Notes under the pieces: model-generated
What the model saw: the letters and a program-made list of their open reading frames with translations, nothing else
Databases searched by the model: none
What the model was told of the DNA's origin: nothing
Made by a program: the position numbers and the translations under genes
DNA from: UBA1259 sp964453915
Lineage (GTDB): Bacteria; Bacillota; Clostridia; Christensenellales; Borkfalkiaceae
Direction: 5' to 3'
NCBI GenBank assembly: GCA_964453915.1
Contig: CAYVPW010000008.1
Coordinates: 1 to 42,785 of the forward strand
Length of the DNA stretch: 42,785 bases
In this document: in pieces, positions 1 to 6,728 of the stretch
How the letters are laid out: every line of letters begins with the position of its first letter
How positions within the stretch are numbered: position 1 is the stretch's first letter

Positions 1-1
1 C

Positions 2-30
2 ATTATCCCCTAACACTATTAGGTATTTAA
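2..30 (-). promoter_or_regulatory. Leftward promoter with MarR operator in its spacer
   Basis: On the minus strand TTAAAT (25-30) and GATAAT (2-7) are 17 bp apart. The spacer contains the inverted repeat CCTAACACTATTAGG (9-23). Its 13-bp core CTAACACTATTAG also occurs in front of the marR gene (488-500). The promoter points out of the window, so the inferred target is a leftward gene just beyond position 1 that is repressed by the neighbouring MarR protein. The hexamers are only moderate matches to consensus, but the operator position between -35 and -10 fits a repressor. Confidence 0.55.
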
Positions 31-35
31 TGATT

Positions 36-59
36 TTAAAAGCAGATAGAAATCTGCCC
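36..59 (-). terminator. Intrinsic terminator of marR
   Basis: The stem GCAGAT / ATCTGC (42-47 and 52-57, loop AGAA), followed on the minus strand by TTTTAAAATC, lies directly after the marR stop codon. It would separate marR from the promoter at 2-30. Confidence 0.55.
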
Positions 60-467
60 TTATTTTAAGAGTTTATTCAATAGAGAAAAAAACTCTTTAG
101 TTTCTTCTTTAGAAATATTATCAAACATACAAGAAACCACGTTTGAAATATGTTTTTTTCTTTCGGTTAAGGCTGTTTTACCTTGTTCGGTTAAAAAGAT
201 AACCACCTTTCTTCCATCGGATTTTTCGCTTTTTCTCTCTATATATCCTTTTTTTTCTAAACTGTTAAGTGCACTTGCAACTCTTGCGGTGGAAACGTTC
301 ATCTTCTTTGCAATCTCACCGGCGACAACGCCTTTATCGCTCTCTTGCAAAATCTTTAAAATCACAAACATTCCTTTGTACCCGTCGTCTATCAAGCGAA
401 CAAGTTTTCGCCAGTTTTGCGATTTACACACGATTTCCATCTCTTTTTCTACAAGAGTATAATCCAT
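60..467 (-). CDS. MarR family transcriptional regulator
   Basis: This 135-residue protein has the layout of a MarR winged-helix repressor. An N-terminal helix leads into 'ILQESDKGVVAGEIAKKMNV' and the recognition-helix region 'STARVASALNSLEKKGYIER'. The wing 'KSDGRKVVIFLTEQGK' follows, and the C-terminal dimerisation helices end in 'EETKEFFSLLNKLLK'. I chose the ATG at 465-467 because AAAGGAG lies just upstream; a GTG nine codons further up would fall inside the operator. A consensus promoter and an inverted-repeat operator precede the gene, so it very probably represses itself. The same operator core at 10-22 suggests it also controls the next leftward gene, commonly a transporter or stress gene in this family. 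The ligand cannot be read from the sequence. Confidence 0.92.
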   Translation of the reverse strand: MDYTLVEKEMEIVCKSQNWRKLVRLIDDGYKGMFVILKILQESDKGVVAGEIAKKMNVSTARVASALNSLEKKGYIERKSEKSDGRKVVIFLTEQGKTALTERKKHISNVVSCMFDNISKEETKEFFSLLNKLLK

Positions 468-486
468 GTTTTTCTCCTTTAATTTA

Positions 487-501
487 ACTAACACTATTAG
501 T
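487..501 (-). promoter_or_regulatory. MarR operator in front of marR
   Basis: ACTAACACTATTAGT is an inverted repeat (ACTAA-N5-TTAGT) one base downstream of the -10 box of the marR promoter, so it covers the transcription start. It shares 13 of 15 bases with the site at 9-23, which supports binding by the same repressor and autoregulation. Confidence 0.65.
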
Positions 502-502
502 A

Positions 503-531
503 ATTATAATTACTACAATCCGTTTTGTCAA
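503..531 (-). promoter_or_regulatory. Consensus sigma-A promoter of marR
   Basis: On the minus strand TTGACA (526-531) and TATAAT (503-508) are separated by exactly 17 bp, a perfect match to the housekeeping consensus. Such a strong promoter beside an operator fits tight repression with strong induction. Confidence 0.85.
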
Positions 532-542
532 CTTTTTTATTT

Positions 543-581
543 GAAAACTAAAACGCAAGCAAAGCAACCGCTTTGCTTGCG
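543..581 (-). terminator. Terminator downstream of tRNA-Val
   Basis: A perfect 12-bp stem CGCAAGCAAAGC / GCTTTGCTTGCG (554-565 and 570-581, loop AACC) starts five bases beyond the tRNA 3' end. On the minus strand it is followed by GTTTTAGTTTTC. It should end the tRNA transcript and insulate it from the marR promoter. Confidence 0.8.
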
Positions 582-586
582 CATAA

Positions 587-663
587 TGGTGGGGGCGGTA
601 AGGCTCGAACTTATGACCTCCACGATGTCAACGTGGCGCTCTAACCAACTGAGCTACGTCCCC
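587..663 (-). tRNA. tRNA-Val (GAC anticodon)
   Basis: The 77-nt cloverleaf on the minus strand has acceptor GGGGACG/CGCCCCC, D stem GCTC/GAGC, anticodon stem CCACG/CGTGG with loop TTGACAT (anticodon GAC), TTCGAGC T-loop and an encoded CCA end. Two pairs are imperfect: A5-C68 in the acceptor and A49-C65 at the base of the T stem. It has its own promoter and terminator. Confidence 0.9.
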
Positions 664-673
664 GTGCCGTAAT

Positions 674-702
674 ATAATAGCATATTACGACGGATAAAAC
701 AA
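674..702 (-). promoter_or_regulatory. Promoter of tRNA-Val
   Basis: TTGTTT (697-702) and TATTAT (674-679) are 17 bp apart on the minus strand, with an extended TGC before the -10 box. The tRNA starts about ten bases downstream. Confidence 0.65.
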
Positions 703-707
703 GTGAT

Positions 708-1304
708 TTATACGTGTTTTTGCACGCTTAGTGCGCCCGTTATTTCTCTCCACGCAGTTTCAAACACGGAATTTAACGGGTTATTCTTAAATACGGAATC
801 AAGCCCAAAAATGCTTCCTTGTAAAGACTGATAAAAACCACCTTCCGTTCCGCTTATCCAAGCGATTATTTGAAAAACTATAAGTGCAAGCACTATAAGA
901 GCCGCCAAAAAAAGGGCAACGCCTAAAATTTTGTTTATAACTCTCATCACAACGCTATCTATTTCCATAACGCTTTGAACTATATTTACAATCAGTATTC
1001 TCAAAAGTTGAACAATCACGAACAATGCGATTGCAAAAACAATCATTTCTATTCTTATAGTCAATAAAAATTCACATATTCCGCTTCCGTTTTCCGTGAG
1101 TGCATTTACAAAACTCGCTAACAAATCTTGAATGAATCCCCAAGAAAGAACTATGCCGAATAAAAAATAACATACTACAACAGAGATAATTTTACCGAAT
1201 ATACCGCCGGTTAAAAATTTTAGTCCGCGACCGAAGCCCATTCCAAGCCCTAATAAAAAGAACACGGCAACCAATGCGATTGCAACGATATCAATTACTA
1301 ACAT
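708..1304 (-). CDS. CvpA family membrane protein
   Basis: This 198-residue integral membrane protein has the CvpA layout: an N-terminal segment 'MLVIDIVAIALVAVFFLLG', the small-residue/Gly-Arg turn 'GMGFGRGLKFL', then about three more hydrophobic segments ('IISVVVCYFLFGIVLSWGF', 'IEMIVFAIALFVIVQLLRIL', 'ILGVALFLAALIVLALIVFQ') separated by amphipathic stretches. CvpA is named for a role in colicin V export in Escherichia coli and has been linked to envelope homeostasis. Its biochemical function is unclear and nothing here refines it. The start has the strong site AGGAGGGG. The gene is monocistronic, followed by the tRNA-Val promoter only a few bases after its stop. Confidence 0.8.
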   Translation of the reverse strand: MLVIDIVAIALVAVFFLLGLGMGFGRGLKFLTGGIFGKIISVVVCYFLFGIVLSWGFIQDLLASFVNALTENGSGICEFLLTIRIEMIVFAIALFVIVQLLRILIVNIVQSVMEIDSVVMRVINKILGVALFLAALIVLALIVFQIIAWISGTEGGFYQSLQGSIFGLDSVFKNNPLNSVFETAWREITGALSVQKHV

Positions 1305-1348
1305 AATCCCCTCCTGTATTTTTAGCCGTAAAATAATTACTTACCCGT

Positions 1349-1377
1349 ATTATACCATAACCGTAGTTAAATTTAAA
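1349..1377 (-). promoter_or_regulatory. Promoter of the CvpA-family gene
   Basis: TTTAAA (1372-1377) and TATAAT (1349-1354) are 17 bp apart on the minus strand, and the -10 box is extended by TGG. The site lies about 45 bp upstream of the start codon. Confidence 0.6.
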
Positions 1378-1401
1378 GTATTTTTTTGCCGCTGATTTTT
1401 G

Positions 1402-2142
1402 TTAATCCTTTTTTAATTCTTCTTTATCTTTTTTAGTAAAATCGCAATCGTTCTCAAAATAAGATTTTACCTTTTTAGATAGCGGTTTATACTCTATTAC
1501 GGCATTATTTAATTTATTAAACAACTTTATAAGCCAACCGTTAAAAAGAGTCATTGCAACGGTGCCGATACCTATACCCGTAAAATTTCCGAATAAAATC
1601 AAGGTCATTACAACCGAAATTACCAAAAAACAAGCATCGTACACTATCTTAAAAGAAGAAGTTTGCTTATTGAATTTTTTGCTTACCGCTTTAACAAAAT
1701 AGTCGTTTACTTGCGGATAAGGATAAACCTTAAACGCAATTGAAAGCGAATAAGAAATTATAATCATTCCGCAAGCAAGCAAAAGTATTCTTTGCCACAA
1801 TAAATAACCGTCAACCGGAAATTGCGCAGGGTTTAAAAAAGGCACTATAGCCCTTATTAAATCTAACATTGCCCCGTAGATTAGACAGGATAAAAAAGAA
1901 AAGAAATACTTTATCTTTACGCCTTTTAATATAAAGCACATAACGATAAACAAAACGCCCTGCACAATGTATTCACCAGCACCGAAACTTAAAAAATCCA
2001 CTTTAAGGCTCAAAATATAAGCAGGTGCAACGACCATTGATACGCCGAAATCCGCTGCGGCAGTCATTGCAACGCCAAAAGCCAAAATAAACATTGCAAC
2101 AAAATACATTATCTCTTCGTGAAAGACAAGTTTCTTTTTCAT
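1402..2142 (-). CDS. YczE/DUF6198-like membrane protein
   Basis: The 246-residue protein has about six hydrophobic segments. The first, 'FVAMFILAFGVAMTAAADFG', runs into 'VSMVVAPAYILS', the start pattern I associate with the YczE/YitT-like superfamily (DUF6198). Later segments include 'YIVQGVLFIVMCFILKG' and 'FTGIGIGTVAMTLFNGWLI', and a charged cytoplasmic tail ends in 'FTKKDKEELKKD'. No catalytic motif or ligand-binding residue is evident, and the family has no firmly established function. The start ATG is preceded by AGGA. The gene is alone between the Gfo-type oxidoreductase terminator and the CvpA promoter, so the neighbours give no clue to its substrate. The family assignment is by resemblance and is moderately secure. 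Confidence 0.6.
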   Translation of the reverse strand: MKKKLVFHEEIMYFVAMFILAFGVAMTAAADFGVSMVVAPAYILSLKVDFLSFGAGEYIVQGVLFIVMCFILKGVKIKYFFSFLSCLIYGAMLDLIRAIVPFLNPAQFPVDGYLLWQRILLLACGMIIISYSLSIAFKVYPYPQVNDYFVKAVSKKFNKQTSSFKIVYDACFLVISVVMTLILFGNFTGIGIGTVAMTLFNGWLIKLFNKLNNAVIEYKPLSKKVKSYFENDCDFTKKDKEELKKD

Positions 2143-2184
2143 AAGTAAATCCTGTAAAATATATTTTATGATTACGTTTTTAAC

Positions 2185-2193
2185 ATTGTATCA
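2185..2193 (-). promoter_or_regulatory. Possible extended -10 promoter of the YczE-like gene
   Basis: TGATACAAT on the minus strand is an extended -10 element about 45 bp upstream of the start codon. No convincing -35 hexamer is visible 17-18 bp further up. Confidence 0.4.
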
Positions 2194-2227
2194 TAACGGC
2201 AAAAAAATTGCTTGTTTTTATTGCCCG

Positions 2228-2266
2228 TTTTAAAAATAAAAGCGCTTTGAAAATATTTCAAAGCGC
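2228..2266 (-). terminator. Terminator of the Gfo/Idh/MocA gene
   Basis: A perfect 11-bp stem GCGCTTTGAAA / TTTCAAAGCGC (2242-2252 and 2256-2266) with a three-base loop is followed on the minus strand by TTTTATTTTTAAAA. It lies 17 bp after the oxidoreductase stop codon. Confidence 0.85.
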
Positions 2267-2282
2267 AAATAATTTAATATTA

Positions 2283-3587
2283 TTAGTCGTTTAGTTTATA
2301 TTCGCTAAAATCAACGAAACGTCTTTCTTTTCTACTCTTTTCAGCAGCGTAAACCACAACGTGCCCGTTTATAGAATCTTCTAATTTAGTAAGAGATAAA
2401 GATTTTTTACCTTCCGCAAAGAAGCCTACTAAATCGTGCATTATAGCATAGTCACCACCTGCGTGCCCGCCGTAATTAGCGTTTACAACTATATCTTTAG
2501 AAACGTCTATAACTTCTTCTCTAGGAGTATAAACACCCTCGCTACGGTCTATTTTAGTCACCGTTAATTTAGCGGTAGAAACGTAGCCGGCTATTTCACC
2601 CTTTGCACCTACAACGTGTATCCATCTGTCTTCTTTTTGAGTACCTGCAATAAGATTATGCGTTGCGATAGAGCCGTTTTCAAACTCAATAGAAACACAT
2701 TGTCTATCTATAATATCCGCATCGGTTTTATACGCACACTTTCCGTATATATCGTGCTTTAAGAATTCCTCTTTTTCTTCTTTTGTGATTTCTTGATACG
2801 GCTTTCCTATCGCTCTCCAAGTTTGGAAAGGCATTGCATCCGTTTCTAAATGTACTTTTTGTGCAGAGTATAAGCAGGTATCGTTATGCGGGCATTGATA
2901 GCAATATTCGGTAGAATCTTTGGGTGCTTTTTCCGGTATAAATTGTGAACGAGAACCGAAAGAAGAAACGGACTTAGGCACGGTGTAGTTATTTAACCAG
3001 CAAAGAATATCCGTATCGTGGCAACATTTTGCTAAAAGCATAGGTGAACCACATTCTTTTTCGCTACGCCACTTACCCCTTACGAAAGAATCTAGGTAGT
3101 GACCGCACCAAACGTGTTCGTTTATTTCCATACTCATTATCTCGCCTATTTCTCCACTCTCTATAACCGACTTAATCGTTCTGTAAAAAGGAGTGTATCT
3201 TAAAACGTGGCAAACAAACACTTTAACATTGTTTTTTACCGCCGCTTGATAAATCTCTTTAAGTTCTTCAAAATAAGGCGTAATGGGCTTTTCTATAAGC
3301 ATATTGTAGCCTGCGTTTATAATCTTCATAGCGGTTTCGTGGTGCATTTCGTCCATCGTTGCGTTTATAACGAAATCGCATTCTATCTTTTTAGATAAAA
3401 ACTCGTCTAAATCTAAAAAAGAACGTTCTTTATCCACTCCGTATTTTTCACAAGCAACTTTTAGCATTACGGGCGAAACGTCTACAATGGCAACAACTTC
3501 TAACTCTTCCGGTTTAGTAAGAGAATAATTGCAATATGCTTGACCGCGGTTTCCCGCACCTACTAGCGCTACTTTTACCTTTTTCAT
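2283..3587 (-). CDS. Gfo/Idh/MocA family NAD(P)-dependent oxidoreductase
   Basis: The 434-residue enzyme starts with a Rossmann fold (VALVGAGNRGQAY, residues 6-18) and carries the family signature EKP ('MLIEKPITPYFEEL', near residue 100), whose Lys is the usual catalytic residue. The substrate domain contains 'CCHDTDILCWL', where the family's active-site His falls. A cysteine-rich insert near residue 240 ('YCYQCPHNDTCLYSA') looks like a small metal-binding loop found in a subset of these proteins. Such enzymes oxidise or reduce sugars, inositols or glycosides; the substrate cannot be told here because no sugar transporter or kinase is adjacent. A promoter (3621-3649) and a terminator flank it, so it is transcribed alone. 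AAGGAG sits 12 bases before the ATG. Confidence 0.88.
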   Translation of the reverse strand: MKKVKVALVGAGNRGQAYCNYSLTKPEELEVVAIVDVSPVMLKVACEKYGVDKERSFLDLDEFLSKKIECDFVINATMDEMHHETAMKIINAGYNMLIEKPITPYFEELKEIYQAAVKNNVKVFVCHVLRYTPFYRTIKSVIESGEIGEIMSMEINEHVWCGHYLDSFVRGKWRSEKECGSPMLLAKCCHDTDILCWLNNYTVPKSVSSFGSRSQFIPEKAPKDSTEYCYQCPHNDTCLYSAQKVHLETDAMPFQTWRAIGKPYQEITKEEKEEFLKHDIYGKCAYKTDADIIDRQCVSIEFENGSIATHNLIAGTQKEDRWIHVVGAKGEIAGYVSTAKLTVTKIDRSEGVYTPREEVIDVSKDIVVNANYGGHAGGDYAIMHDLVGFFAEGKKSLSLTKLEDSINGHVVVYAAEKSRKERRFVDFSEYKLND

Positions 3588-3620
3588 AATCGTTAAACAC
3601 TCCTTGTGTTTTTTTATTTT

Positions 3621-3649
3621 ATTATAAATTGTTTTATAAAATCATTCAA
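3621..3649 (-). promoter_or_regulatory. Promoter of the Gfo/Idh/MocA gene
   Basis: TTGAAT (3644-3649) and TATAAT (3621-3626) are 17 bp apart on the minus strand, about 35 bp upstream of the start codon. Confidence 0.75.
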
Positions 3650-3679
3650 CGCCAAAACTTGCCTTTTATACATCATTTT

Positions 3680-3694
3680 TTGCGCAGTGCACAA
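3680..3694. promoter_or_regulatory. Imperfect palindrome upstream of the oxidoreductase promoter
   Basis: TTGCGCAGTGCACAA has six of seven paired positions symmetric around a central base. It lies 30 bp upstream of the -35 box. Catabolic Gfo-type genes are often controlled by LacI- or GntR-type regulators with palindromic sites, but no regulator gene is adjacent and the site is unproven. Confidence 0.3.
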
Positions 3695-3738
3695 TTTGCA
3701 TTAAACAATAATATCCCTACATCTATTTAAATCGCTAA

Positions 3739-3771
3739 TAAAACAAAAAGCAAGAATAAATCTTGCTTTTT
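3739..3771 (-). terminator. Terminator of the lipoprotein gene
   Basis: An 11-bp perfect stem AAAAAGCAAGA / TCTTGCTTTTT (3745-3755 and 3761-3771, loop ATAAA) lies 16 bp after the lipoprotein stop codon. Its U-run works on the minus strand; the A-tract makes it potentially bidirectional. Confidence 0.8.
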
Positions 3772-3787
3772 GAATATTATCCGTTAA

Positions 3788-4573
3788 TTAAAATCCGATA
3801 TATAGCCCCAACTCGTCGCTAGAAGGAATTTTTACGGTTCCTTCCCACGGTGCTATTTCTAAATAAATTTCGCCTTTTATAGCGTAGTTATGTTCTTCGT
3901 CAGCCTGGTCAATCTTAGATTCCACTTTTGCAGCGATAAGTTGATTGCTTGCGTTAAAAACTAAAATCACTTCGCCTCTGCTACCAGACACAGCGGTTTG
4001 AACTACTTTTATCTTTGTATAATCTTCGCTCTTATCCATAAAGAACTTTATACTTCCCTCTTCTGCCGTAATGTATCCTGCCGCTTCAACAAGTCCGGAC
4101 ATAGATATATTTATACTTCCAAAAGGTACGTTATCTCTAATAAACTTATCTATAGACATCTTAGCCTTTGTTTTTACTTCAAGTCCTTTCATTTCTAAAG
4201 CGTAATACATATACCCGTCTGCAAAGTAGATGTCGGAATCTATAACGCTATTATCATTTGAACTAACGTTCATATTGCCTTGCATTTGAAGTTTTCCGTC
4301 TTTACTTCCGATTTTCATTCCTACGTCGGCAGATACTTTCATAATATCTTCGCCGCTTCTTGTTTCCATGTTTCCTTTAAGGGTATACTCAACACCAGTT
4401 GCGTAGTCGATTTCCTCTGCGTCTTCAACTTGATTTACAGTTGCCGAAAAAGCTGTTGCTTCTTCTAAGGTCATTTCCTTATAATTGCCGTCAAAAACAC
4501 TTCCGCAACCCACCAAAGACAATGCGCCCATTGCCAAAACAACGCACATTATCGAGCATAATAGTTTTTTCAT
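3788..4573 (-). CDS. Predicted lipoprotein of unknown function
   Basis: The 261-residue protein begins with a type II signal peptide: MKK, a hydrophobic stretch, and the lipobox LVGC with the acylated cysteine at residue 23. The rest is hydrophilic and rich in alternating beta-type stretches ('ATGVEYTLKGNMETRSG', 'KLQMQGNMNVSSND', 'MYYALEMKGLEVKTKAKMS'), which suggests an extracytoplasmic beta-rich domain like those of LolA/LppX-type lipid carriers. That comparison is only by general appearance. I do not recognise a specific family and see no catalytic motif. It would be anchored to the outer face of the cytoplasmic membrane. It has its own strong promoter and terminator, and AGGAGAG precedes the ATG. 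Neighbours do not suggest a role. Confidence 0.8.
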   Translation of the reverse strand: MKKLLCSIMCVVLAMGALSLVGCGSVFDGNYKEMTLEEATAFSATVNQVEDAEEIDYATGVEYTLKGNMETRSGEDIMKVSADVGMKIGSKDGKLQMQGNMNVSSNDNSVIDSDIYFADGYMYYALEMKGLEVKTKAKMSIDKFIRDNVPFGSINISMSGLVEAAGYITAEEGSIKFFMDKSEDYTKIKVVQTAVSGSRGEVILVFNASNQLIAAKVESKIDQADEEHNYAIKGEIYLEIAPWEGTVKIPSSDELGLYIGF

Positions 4574-4626
4574 TTCATCTCTCCTTTTGGCTCGAAAAAA
4601 AATTCAAACCTTAATCTAGTACTTTT

Positions 4627-4655
4627 ATTCTACGACAAAACGAATAGGCTGTCAA
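4627..4655 (-). promoter_or_regulatory. Promoter of the lipoprotein gene
   Basis: TTGACA (4650-4655) and TAGAAT (4627-4632) are 17 bp apart on the minus strand, a near-consensus sigma-A promoter about 55 bp before the ATG. Confidence 0.8.
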
Positions 4656-4660
4656 TACCA

Positions 4661-4702
4661 AAAATCGATTTTTATAATAAACCGAACAACTAAACCGTTG
4701 TT
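4661..4702 (-). terminator. Weak possible terminator after pyrI
   Basis: A 6-bp stem AACAAC / GTTGTT (4685-4690 and 4697-4702) is followed on the minus strand by the U-rich but interrupted CGGTTTATTATAAAAATCG. It is the only hairpin I see at the end of the nucleotide-biosynthesis operon and it overlaps the lipoprotein promoter region. Termination here may be inefficient. Confidence 0.35.
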
Positions 4703-4709
4703 GTATAAA

Positions 4710-5123
4710 TCACGCTTTAGTTTCGCAATAAATGCAGCGATATACTTTGTTTTCTTTATCCGTAAGCTTAAAAACGTGATCTAACTCTTGTTCGCAAGAA
4801 GTAATACATCTCGGATTTTTGCATTTTAACACGTTTACCAACCTTTCGGGCATATCTATACTTTGCTTTTTATAAACTTTTCCGTCCTTAATAATGCTAA
4901 CGGTTGCGTTGGGAGCAACGTATCCTATCAAGTTAAAATCAACGGAAATATCTGCATCTATCTTGATAATGTCTTTTTTGCCCATCTTTTTACTACCGGC
5001 GTTTTTTATTATCGCAACGGAAGCATCGGTTTCTTCTAGCCCCAAAAGGTCGTAAAGTTTCATTGCAAGCCCCGCAGTAATATGGTCTATAACTATTCCG
5101 TTTTTTATCGAATCTATTTTCAT
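4710..5123 (-). CDS. pyrI: Aspartate carbamoyltransferase regulatory subunit
   Basis: This 137-residue subunit binds CTP/ATP and controls the PyrB catalytic trimer. The N-terminal allosteric domain ('VIDHITAGLAMKLYDLLGL') is followed by a zinc domain with Cys101, Cys106, Cys130 and Cys133 (CKNPRC and CIYC). The 5/24/3 spacing equals that of the E. coli protein's zinc ligands. It is slightly shorter than E. coli PyrI (about 153 residues). The start overlaps the pyrB stop by four bases and AAAGGAG precedes it, so the two subunits are translationally coupled and should form a class B-type regulated enzyme. It is the last gene of the long pur-pyr run and ends in TGA. Confidence 0.95.
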   Translation of the reverse strand: MKIDSIKNGIVIDHITAGLAMKLYDLLGLEETDASVAIIKNAGSKKMGKKDIIKIDADISVDFNLIGYVAPNATVSIIKDGKVYKKQSIDMPERLVNVLKCKNPRCITSCEQELDHVFKLTDKENKVYRCIYCETKA

Positions 5124-6043
5124 ATTCTACCCGTCTCCTTTAACAACTTTAATATAAGCGCCATACGCATATATTTTCCGTTTAACACTTGCTTAAAGTA
5201 GCACGCTCTAGAATCTTCGTCTATCTTTACGCTTATCTCGTTAACTCTCGGCAACGGGTGTAGTATAGACATATCGCTCTTTGCGTTTTTAAGCTTGTCC
5301 GGAGTTAAAATATAACTGTCTTTAAGTCTTAAATAATCTTCCTCGTTAAAAAAGCGTTCTTGTTGGACCCTAGTCATATACAAAACGTCTAGGTCGGGAA
5401 TTACCGCTTCTAAATCGGTAGTTTGCTCGTACGGAATGTTTTTTTCTATTAAAACGCCTTTTTTTACGTAGCTTGGCAACTTTAATTCTTCCGGAGAAAT
5501 CAACACAAACTTTATATCGTTATATCTGCTGAGTGCGTTAATTAACGAATGAACCGTTCTGCCGAACTTTAAATCTCCGCAAAGCCCAACGGTTAAACCG
5601 CTTAGCCTTCCTTTTTCTCTCTTTATCGTAAGCAAATCCGCAAGCGTTTGAGTGGGGTGGCAATGTCCGCCGTCCCCTGCGTTTATAACGGGAATAGACG
5701 CATTGTTTGCTGCAACTAACGCCGCACCTTCTTTTGGGTGGCGCATTGCGATAATGTCTGCATAACAGCTGACTACCTTTGCGGTATCGGCAACGCTTTC
5801 TCCCTTTGTAGAAGAAGAACTTCTGGCATCGGAAAAGCCTAAAACATTTCCGCCTAGTTCGTACATAGCGGCTTCAAAACTCAATCTCGTTCTCGTGGAC
5901 GGTTCAAAAAACAACGTTGCAAGTTTTTTGCCGGCGCAAACGTGTGCGTATTTTTGCGGATTATCTATTATATCCGTTGCAACCGAAATAAGTTCGTCTA
6001 TTTCTTTTACGCTTAAATCCGAAATATCAATTACACTTCTCAT
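5120..6043 (-). CDS. pyrB: Aspartate carbamoyltransferase catalytic subunit
   Basis: The 307-residue enzyme condenses carbamoyl phosphate and aspartate to carbamoyl aspartate, the committed pyrimidine step. The phosphate-binding signature STRTR lies at residues 49-53 ('FFEPSTRTRLSFE'). 'HCHPTQTLADLLT' and the aspartate-binding 'HPLPRVNEI' loop are present. The length is normal for the family (about 305-310). It overlaps pyrI by four bases and lies 13 bases after pyrE, so it is a full member of the pyr run. Its substrate carbamoyl phosphate would come from the CarB encoded upstream in the same run. Confidence 0.97.
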   Translation of the reverse strand: MRSVIDISDLSVKEIDELISVATDIIDNPQKYAHVCAGKKLATLFFEPSTRTRLSFEAAMYELGGNVLGFSDARSSSSTKGESVADTAKVVSCYADIIAMRHPKEGAALVAANNASIPVINAGDGGHCHPTQTLADLLTIKREKGRLSGLTVGLCGDLKFGRTVHSLINALSRYNDIKFVLISPEELKLPSYVKKGVLIEKNIPYEQTTDLEAVIPDLDVLYMTRVQQERFFNEEDYLRLKDSYILTPDKLKNAKSDMSILHPLPRVNEISVKIDEDSRACYFKQVLNGKYMRMALILKLLKETGRI

Positions 6044-6056
6044 ATTACCGTCCGCC

Positions 6057-6713
6057 TTACTCTTTTGCTCCGTTTATTGCAAGATAATCTTTAATGCGTT
6101 TAATGTTTTCTTCGTTTTCGGGTTTTTCTTGCAAATATTCTATAATATCGTAAACGTCTACAACAGAATATACGGGAAATCCGTACTGTTCGCTAATTTC
6201 TGTCATTGCGGATTTTTCTGTAAGCCCCTTTTCTTTGCGGTCTACCATAACGAACGTTGCCGCAACTTTTACACCCTCTAACTTAGACAAAACGGACATA
6301 CTTTCTCTTATTGCAGTTCCCGCAGTAATAACGTCTTCAACAATTATCACCTTTTCTCCGCTTTGCGGTTTATACCCAACGAACACACCACCCTCTCCGT
6401 GGTCTTTTTCTTCTTTACGGTTAAAAAAGAACGGCAAATTTAAGCCGTGTTTTGTAAGCGCACAAGCAACGGACACCGCAATCGGTATTCCCTTATATGC
6501 AGGTCCGTACAAAACGGTTTTTTCGTTTCCTATCTTTTGAGAATATGCGGTCGCATAAAATTCGCCCAGTTTTAAAATTTGCTCGCCCGTTTTAATTTCG
6601 CCCGCATTTATAAAGTAAGGGATTTTTCTTCCGCTTTTTGCGGTAAAATCGCCGAACTTTAACACTCCCGCTTGCTCTAAAAACTTTATAAACTCTCTTT
6701 TGTAATTTTCCAT
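6057..6713 (-). CDS. pyrE: Orotate phosphoribosyltransferase
   Basis: The 218-residue protein transfers phosphoribose from PRPP to orotate to give OMP. The PRPP-binding motif of type I phosphoribosyltransferases is clear: 'VIIVEDVITAGTAIRE' with the acidic pair and TAGTA loop. The flexible catalytic loop 'NRKEEKDHGEGG' holds the lysines and His expected of the orotate subfamily. The length is normal (about 210-220). GGAG precedes the ATG. It lies 15 bases downstream of pyrF in the biological order and 13 upstream of pyrB. Confidence 0.96.
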   Translation of the reverse strand: MENYKREFIKFLEQAGVLKFGDFTAKSGRKIPYFINAGEIKTGEQILKLGEFYATAYSQKIGNEKTVLYGPAYKGIPIAVSVACALTKHGLNLPFFFNRKEEKDHGEGGVFVGYKPQSGEKVIIVEDVITAGTAIRESMSVLSKLEGVKVAATFVMVDRKEKGLTEKSAMTEISEQYGFPVYSVVDVYDIIEYLQEKPENEENIKRIKDYLAINGAKE

Positions 6714-6728
6714 TTTTAAATCTCCGTA

